A DNA stretch of 10,614 bases from NCBI GenBank assembly GCA_002451755.1, contig DKDF01000092.1, positions 246 to 10,859 on the forward strand. Reading direction: 5' to 3'. The notes under the pieces are model-generated. The model was not told the DNA's origin. It saw only the letters and a program-made list of their open reading frames with translations, and did not search any database. The translations under genes were made by a program, and so were the position numbers. This document shows positions 7,517 to 10,614 of this stretch, in pieces. Position 1 is the first letter of the stretch, and each line of letters begins with the position of its first letter. The DNA comes from Ruminococcaceae bacterium UBA6855 (GTDB lineage: Bacteria; Bacillota; Clostridia; Oscillospirales; Acutalibacteraceae).

Positions 7517-8401
7517 ATGAAGATCGAACTCAGGGCAAACGCAAAAATAAATCTCTTTCTCGACATTCTGGCAAAACTGCCGAACGGCTACCATTCGCTG
7601 TTCATGGTCATGCAGTCGGTCTCGCTTGCGGACACGGTGACTGTGCAGGAGAACGGCGAGGGTACTATCCGCCTTACCTGCTCCGAGCCGGCTCTGCCGA
7701 CCGACAGCAGGAACATAGCCTACCGCGCGGCGCAGGCTTTTCTCGAAGAAGCGGGGCTCAGCGGCAGGGGAGTTGACATACACATTGAAAAAAATATTCC
7801 GTTTGAAGCGGGTCTTGCCGGCGGAAGCGCGGACGGCGCGGGAGTTATAGTTGGACTCGACAGGCTTTTCGGGACGGATATGGGCACGCAGAAGCTCTGC
7901 GATATCGGGCTGAAAATCGGCAGCGATGTACCTTTCTGCATCGCGGGCGGCACTATGCTCTCCCAGCACACGGGCGGCATACTTTCGCATCTTCCGCCGC
8001 TCAAAAGCTGCTTCGTCGTGCTCGCAAAGCCCGCAACCGGTGTTTCGACCGCGCGCGCTTACGGCGATTTTGATTCCGCGAGTTTTATATATCATCCGAA
8101 CAAGGTCGGCATGCTCGACGCCGCGGCGAACGCCGATTTTGAGGGCATCTGCCGTCAGGCGGGCAATGTGTTCGAACAGACGATAGAAGTGCCGGAGCGC
8201 GTGAGAATAAAGAGCATCATGCGCCGCCACGGTAGCTCGCTCGCGCAGATGAGCGGAAGCGGTCCGACCGTTTTCGGACTGTTCGAGTCTGAGGGCGACG
8301 CCGAAAAATGCCGCGCCGAGCTCGAAAAGAGCGGGCTCGTCAAGAGCGTCCACCTGTGCAAAACCGCCGACAGAGGCGTTGAAACAGTAAATGAGGCGTA
8401 A
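7517..8401 (+). CDS. ispE: 4-diphosphocytidyl-2-C-methyl-D-erythritol kinase IspE
   Basis: IspE phosphorylates 4-diphosphocytidyl-2-C-methyl-D-erythritol with ATP in the non-mevalonate (MEP) route to isoprenoids, in the cytoplasm. The 294-residue length is normal. The N-terminal ANAKINLFLDI (Lys10 in the active-site position known from E. coli IspE) is followed by GYHSLFMVMQSV, the glycine-rich GHMP ATP-binding loop EAGLAGGSADGAG (residues 97-109), and IGSDVPFCIAGG (Asp137, equivalent to the catalytic Asp). The C-terminal GHMP motif is AQMSGSGPTVFGLF. The start ATG at 7517 has GAGGTG 5 bases upstream. The gene is second in the unit after the PHP phosphatase and ends at a hairpin and strong terminator. 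Where many IspE proteins have GGGSSDAA, this one has AGGSADGA, a conservative variant. Identification is firm. Confidence 0.96.
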   Translation: MKIELRANAKINLFLDILAKLPNGYHSLFMVMQSVSLADTVTVQENGEGTIRLTCSEPALPTDSRNIAYRAAQAFLEEAGLSGRGVDIHIEKNIPFEAGLAGGSADGAGVIVGLDRLFGTDMGTQKLCDIGLKIGSDVPFCIAGGTMLSQHTGGILSHLPPLKSCFVVLAKPATGVSTARAYGDFDSASFIYHPNKVGMLDAAANADFEGICRQAGNVFEQTIEVPERVRIKSIMRRHGSSLAQMSGSGPTVFGLFESEGDAEKCRAELEKSGLVKSVHLCKTADRGVETVNEA

Positions 8402-8417
8402 AGCTTATCAGCTTTAC
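8398..8417 (+). repeat. Small hairpin overlapping the ispE stop codon
   Basis: GTAAAGCT (8398-8405), loop TATC, AGCTTTAC (8410-8417): a perfect 8-bp stem that includes the TAA stop codon. There is no T-run after it, so it is not a terminator by itself. It may stabilise the 3' end of the message or be chance. Confidence 0.4.
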
Positions 8418-8433
8418 ACGGGTTCTTCAGATA

Positions 8434-8481
8434 AAAAGCCAAGACAGCGGACAGATTGCTCTGTTCGCTGTCTTGGCTTTT
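8434..8481. terminator. Bidirectional intrinsic terminator between convergent genes
   Basis: A 22-bp stem (8434-8455 against 8460-8481) with loop TTGC; all bases pair except for one G-T wobble. The stem core is GCCAAGACAGCG flanked by AAAA on one side and TTTT on the other, so both strands give a GC-rich hairpin followed by a short T-run (4 on plus, 5 on minus). It lies 32 bases past ispE on one side and 45 bases past the minus-strand stress-protein gene on the other, so it can end both transcripts. Confidence 0.9.
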
Positions 8482-8526
8482 GGAGAATAACAATGAAAAA
8501 ACCGGAAAAGTTTGTGGTTGTCTTGA

Positions 8527-8973
8527 TTATACGCCCTGAGCGCCGACCATTTCATAGTACGGCTGGGCTTCCTGAGGGATCATGCGATAGATTTTGCCGT
8601 TGTCGTCAACGTCGACCATGCTTATCTGGATATCCGGCACAAGTGTGTGCAGTGCTGAGACGAAATGCGTGCTCCTCTCTTTCGGGAATCCGGTGACGAT
8701 GTCAACAGCGCCTTTCTTTTTGGCAATGACTGCGGCGAGGATAGCCGGACTGTCGTTAAAATATACGCTCATCTGCGCGTTTTCGTTTTTTGCGCATTCG
8801 TACAGATCTTCAAGCACTGCGGGATCGGGGCTGAATCCGTCCCTCTCGTGGAACACGCTGAGAACTTCGAGCGGCACTCCGTACTGCTGCGCTATCAGCG
8901 ACCCGGAACGGATCAGCTGTTCGCATTTGCTCTGCGGAGTTACACAGACGAGAACGCAGTTTTTGCTTTTCAT
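8527..8973 (-). CDS. Small universal stress protein / KdpD-type USP domain protein
   Basis: This soluble protein has 148 residues and a nucleotide-binding alpha/beta fold of the universal stress protein type. The opening KNCVLVCVTPQSKCEQLIRSG, followed by SLIAQQYGVPLEVLSVF, resembles the cytoplasmic USP-like domain of KdpD sensor kinases more than classical UspA; no kinase, membrane segment or other domain is attached. DIVTGFPKERSTHFVSALHTLVPDIQISMVD occupies the place of the USP C-terminal nucleotide-binding region, without the usual GxxG...S(V/T) motif. ATG at 8973 is chosen because AAAGGA lies 10 bases upstream. The frame remains open to 9210, but the extra part contains the likely promoter and is Tyr/Cys/Phe-rich and unlike any protein I know. 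It is transcribed alone, divergently from the ceramidase-like gene. Function unknown; family call is moderately sure. Confidence 0.78.
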   Translation of the reverse strand: MKSKNCVLVCVTPQSKCEQLIRSGSLIAQQYGVPLEVLSVFHERDGFSPDPAVLEDLYECAKNENAQMSVYFNDSPAILAAVIAKKKGAVDIVTGFPKERSTHFVSALHTLVPDIQISMVDVDDNGKIYRMIPQEAQPYYEMVGAQGV

Positions 8974-9060
8974 CTTGCTGATGTCCTTTCGTAGTTGGTA
9001 GCCGTCTGGCTTTTCTTCCCTCTCACTACACTGACATAATAACATCCGATTGTGTACTGA

Positions 9061-9089
9061 ATAGTAAAAATTCATTAAATCAAAGTAAA
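9061..9089 (-). promoter_or_regulatory. Candidate promoter for the USP/KdpD-like gene
   Basis: Minus-strand -35 box TTTACT (9089-9084), 17-base spacer, -10 box TACTAT (9066-9061), each 4 of 6 to consensus. The expected start near 9054 gives a leader of about 80 bases. The -35 box falls inside the 8-mer AAGTAAAG (9083-9090) that recurs, inverted, at 9253-9260. Confidence 0.4.
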
Positions 9090-9121
9090 GAAAATTTGTA
9101 CGAACCGTGAATGAACCAGGG

Positions 9122-9150
9122 TTGCGATATTCTTCTAAACATTGTATTAT
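9122..9150 (+). promoter_or_regulatory. Promoter for the ceramidase-like gene
   Basis: Plus-strand TTGCGA (9122-9127, 4 of 6), 17-base spacer, TATTAT (9145-9150, 5 of 6). Transcription should start near 9157, which would place about 120 bases of leader before ATG 9277, including the hairpins and the short reading frame described separately. Confidence 0.6.
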
Positions 9151-9168
9151 AGAGAAAGAAGAGAAGCA

Positions 9169-9224
9169 GGCACAGGAATAATATGCCGCATACGGCACGG
9201 ACAATGACAAAAAAGCATGTGCCG
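9169..9224 (+). promoter_or_regulatory. Leader RNA with two mutually exclusive pairings
   Basis: Pairing A is an outer stem GGCAC (9169-9173) with GTGCC (9219-9223), enclosing an inner hairpin TGCCG (9184-9188), loop CATA, CGGCA (9193-9197). Pairing B is CGGCAC (9193-9198) with GTGCCG (9219-9224), which uses the same bases and excludes pairing A. Such alternatives are a feature of attenuators and riboswitch-like leaders, but I do not recognise a known class and the stems are short. Confidence 0.3.
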
Positions 9225-9230
9225 GAATAA
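9183..9230 (+). CDS. Possible 15-residue leader peptide
   Basis: ATG at 9183 with AGGA 5-6 bases upstream opens a frame of 15 codons (MPHTARTMTKKHVPE) ending in TAA at 9228-9230, all within the leader of the ceramidase-like gene. Both arms of pairing B lie inside it, so translation could alter the fold. It has no run of one amino acid's codons that would name a classic attenuator. It may be chance. Confidence 0.25.
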   Translation: MPHTARTMTKKHVPE

Positions 9231-9238
9231 TTTATAAT

Positions 9239-9258
9239 GTAAAGGTAATTTACTTTAC
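9239..9258. promoter_or_regulatory. Operator-like palindrome before the ceramidase-like gene
   Basis: GTAAAG (9239-9244) and CTTTAC (9253-9258) are perfect inverted arms; counting the centre, 16 of 20 positions are symmetric. It abuts TATAAT at 9233-9238 and lies 8 bases before the GAGGTGA ribosome binding site. It could be a repressor site or, in RNA, a weak hairpin. No known operator consensus is recognised. Confidence 0.3.
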
Positions 9259-9276
9259 TTGCTCGCGAGGTGAGAT

Positions 9277-10614
9277 ATGTATACTTTTGATGAAAAATTC
9301 AAAAAAGGCGCTGACCGCGCATTCAGGGCGCAGCAGGGACTGACGGCTTTTTTGAGCGGGCTGAATAGAATTCTGCCCGAGCCGCCCGGATTCAAAACAA
9401 AAAAACCGAAAGATGAGCGCGAAGATACAATACGCATCGCAGACACTGCCGGCGACAGCTGGTATCTCGGCTTCTCCGAGCGGAGCATAACTCCGCCGGA
9501 TATTGACGCGAAAAATTATTATATCGGCGGCAACCTGTCCGTTCCGCCGCGCAGGGTTCGCGGCGTGCTCGACGATATAAAGGTGAGGGCGATAGCCATA
9601 AGCGACGGCAATGAAAGAGCGGCGGAGGTGTTCTGCGCCGTTGATTGCATCGGGCTTACAAACACGGTTGTTCGCCGCATACGCAGCGAGCTTGATTCGT
9701 TCTGCCGCACGAACAATGTCGGATATATAAATATTTTTTCGACCCACGCCCACAGCTCGATAGACACCATGGGCATATGGAGCGTGACGGGTAAGAAATT
9801 TTTTGAAAATATATCAAGGCTGATAACGCATTCGCAGCCCATGCCGAGCGTTGACGGTGCGTTTATAGATTTTATAGTCGAAAAGACAAAGAAAGCCGCT
9901 GCCGAGGCGGTAAGAAATATGGAACCGGGGCGGCTTTTTGCGGCGCAGATAGGCGAAAACAGCGTCGAAAAGCTCGAAAAATATTCGGCAAAAAAGCCGT
10001 ATGGCGATATGACCCTGAGCGAGTACGGGATAAAAGATTTTATCTTTGCCAAGCGACCGCCGCGCGAATATTCGCCGCGCCTCAGCCGCCTGCGCTTCGT
10101 GCCAGATAACAGCGCGAGCCGTCCGACTGTTTTGGTCAACTTCGGCGCGCATCCGTACGCAAACGGGCTGCGGATAAAAAACAATCGCGGAGATATGCTC
10201 TCCGCCGATTTCCCGTTCTATATGGAGCGTGAGATAAACGCGGCGGGCGAAAACTTCATTTTTATCAACGGCGCGGTCAACGGAATATACCCGAACAGGG
10301 GAGCGTGCGGAGTAAAGGAAGAAAACTTTACACGCCAGACAGAGGCTCTCGGGCGTGATCTCGGAAAACTCGTCCTCGCGATGACTAAAGAGCGCGAAGA
10401 AATAGAAGAAAATCCTTTGCTCTCGCCGAAAAACAGCGGCGAGGCATATAAAAGCGCCGTCGAAAGAATAGGCAAATGCACTGTCGAAGAGCGCGAGCTT
10501 GAGCCGAAGCTTATTTCAATACACAAAGAAACGGCGCTTAGGGTCGATAATCCGCTCGAAAAGATGATAGGCAAGCTCGGCTTCGCGTGCTTCGATATGG
10601 CGAGACCCGCAAAG
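9277..10614 (+). CDS. Neutral/alkaline ceramidase-like protein, N-terminal part (runs off the window)
   Basis: The frame is open from ATG 9277 to the right edge (446 codons, no stop). GAGGTGA lies just upstream of the start. The sequence resembles the N-terminal domain of neutral/alkaline non-lysosomal ceramidases, which hydrolyse ceramide to sphingosine and fatty acid at a zinc site. Landmarks in family order: GFSERSITPP (near 67-74), VRGVLDDIKVRAIAI, VFCAVDCIG, FSTHAHSS (His157, His159), NFGAHP (His292) and INGAVNGIYPN (330-340). The last corresponds to the family's GDVSPN, where Ser is the nucleophile; here it is Tyr338, so classical ceramidase chemistry is doubtful. There is no signal peptide or membrane segment: the N-terminus is charged, so the protein is probably cytoplasmic, unlike secreted ceramidases. 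It may be a metal-dependent amidase or hydrolase with another substrate, or inactive. Superfamily call is moderately firm, function unknown. Confidence 0.75.
   Translation, partial: MYTFDEKFKKGADRAFRAQQGLTAFLSGLNRILPEPPGFKTKKPKDEREDTIRIADTAGDSWYLGFSERSITPPDIDAKNYYIGGNLSVPPRRVRGVLDDIKVRAIAISDGNERAAEVFCAVDCIGLTNTVVRRIRSELDSFCRTNNVGYINIFSTHAHSSIDTMGIWSVTGKKFFENISRLITHSQPMPSVDGAFIDFIVEKTKKAAAEAVRNMEPGRLFAAQIGENSVEKLEKYSAKKPYGDMTLSEYGIKDFIFAKRPPREYSPRLSRLRFVPDNSASRPTVLVNFGAHPYANGLRIKNNRGDMLSADFPFYMEREINAAGENFIFINGAVNGIYPNRGACGVKEENFTRQTEALGRDLGKLVLAMTKEREEIEENPLLSPKNSGEAYKSAVERIGKCTVEERELEPKLISIHKETALRVDNPLEKMIGKLGFACFDMARPAK

Larger units (their letters stand above)
8974..9276. other. Divergent intergenic region between the USP-like and ceramidase-like genes
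   Basis: This 303-base gap is AT-rich and holds no gene of normal size. It contains a candidate promoter on each strand (9061-9089 minus, 9122-9150 plus), a possible 15-codon leader peptide (9183-9230), competing hairpins (9169-9224), a second perfect TATAAT (9233-9238) with no good -35, and a palindrome (9239-9258) just before the ribosome binding site of the right-hand gene. This much structure is more than in the other gaps of the window. Confidence 0.6.

Noticed and set aside
6734..8353. Long open frame (539 codons) on the minus strand, opposite the phosphatase and ispE genes
   Set aside because: It is antisense to two well-identified genes, has an Arg/His/Ala-rich composition with no recognisable domain, and no ribosome binding site; it arises from the GC-rich codon use of the real genes.
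8391..8696. Plus-strand open frame of 101 codons after ispE, including an ATG at 8493
   Set aside because: It runs through the terminator stem-loop and into the opposite strand of the USP-like gene; no domain is recognisable.
8974..9210. N-terminal extension of the USP/KdpD-like protein
   Set aside because: It would cover the likely promoter, has no ribosome binding site and an atypical composition; ATG 8973 gives the normal domain start.
1..10614. Mobile elements, CRISPR arrays, tRNA or rRNA genes, defence systems
   Set aside because: No transposase or integrase motifs, no regularly spaced repeats and no recognisable RNA genes are seen; all gaps over 100 bases are explained as promoter regions or the terminator region.

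Overview
The window looks like an ordinary chromosomal segment of a Gram-positive, probably gut-type anaerobe of the class Clostridia (Bacillota), with Oscillospirales-like coding style. The basis is the Firmicutes-type cluster Asp23/YloU - FakA/YloV - RecG, the UPF0237-UPF0210 gene pair, strong GGAGG-type ribosome binding sites, sigma-A-like promoters in AT-rich gaps between moderately GC-rich genes, and use of the non-mevalonate isoprenoid pathway (IspE). This taxonomic placement is inference. I see no transposase, phage gene, CRISPR array, tRNA or rRNA.

Layout. Positions 1-6496 hold six genes, all on the minus strand, in transcription order: an ACT-domain protein (UPF0237), a UPF0210/DUF711 protein, an RmlD-type sugar-nucleotide reductase, an Asp23/Gls24 (YloU) protein, a fatty acid kinase-like FakA/YloV, and recG, which runs off the left edge. 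A good promoter upstream of the ACT gene drives the first three. A second near-consensus promoter, whose -35 box lies inside the last codons of the reductase gene, starts the yloU-fakA-recG unit. That promoter also settles the start of the Asp23 protein, which is a TTG with an ideal Shine-Dalgarno site.

Positions 6497-6691 are a divergent promoter region. To its right, on the plus strand, are a PHP-family phosphatase (histidinol-phosphatase type) and ispE, 15 bases apart and probably one operon. A 22-bp stem-loop at 8434-8481 acts as a shared terminator between ispE and a convergent minus-strand gene for a small universal-stress/KdpD-like protein (8527-8973).

Positions 8974-9276 are a second divergent promoter region, with a candidate leader peptide, pairing hairpins and a palindrome. 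It is followed by a plus-strand gene (9277 to the right edge, incomplete) for a neutral/alkaline ceramidase-like protein. This is the most unusual gene here: it keeps the histidine signatures of the family but has Tyr where characterised ceramidases have the nucleophilic Ser, and it lacks a signal peptide.

The genes serve separate housekeeping tasks: replication-fork repair, exogenous fatty acid activation, sugar-nucleotide reduction, isoprenoid synthesis and histidine-type phosphatase activity. I do not see a dedicated new multi-gene system. The points worth following are the ceramidase-like gene and its leader, the unexplained UPF0237-UPF0210 pair, and the lone RmlD-type gene.
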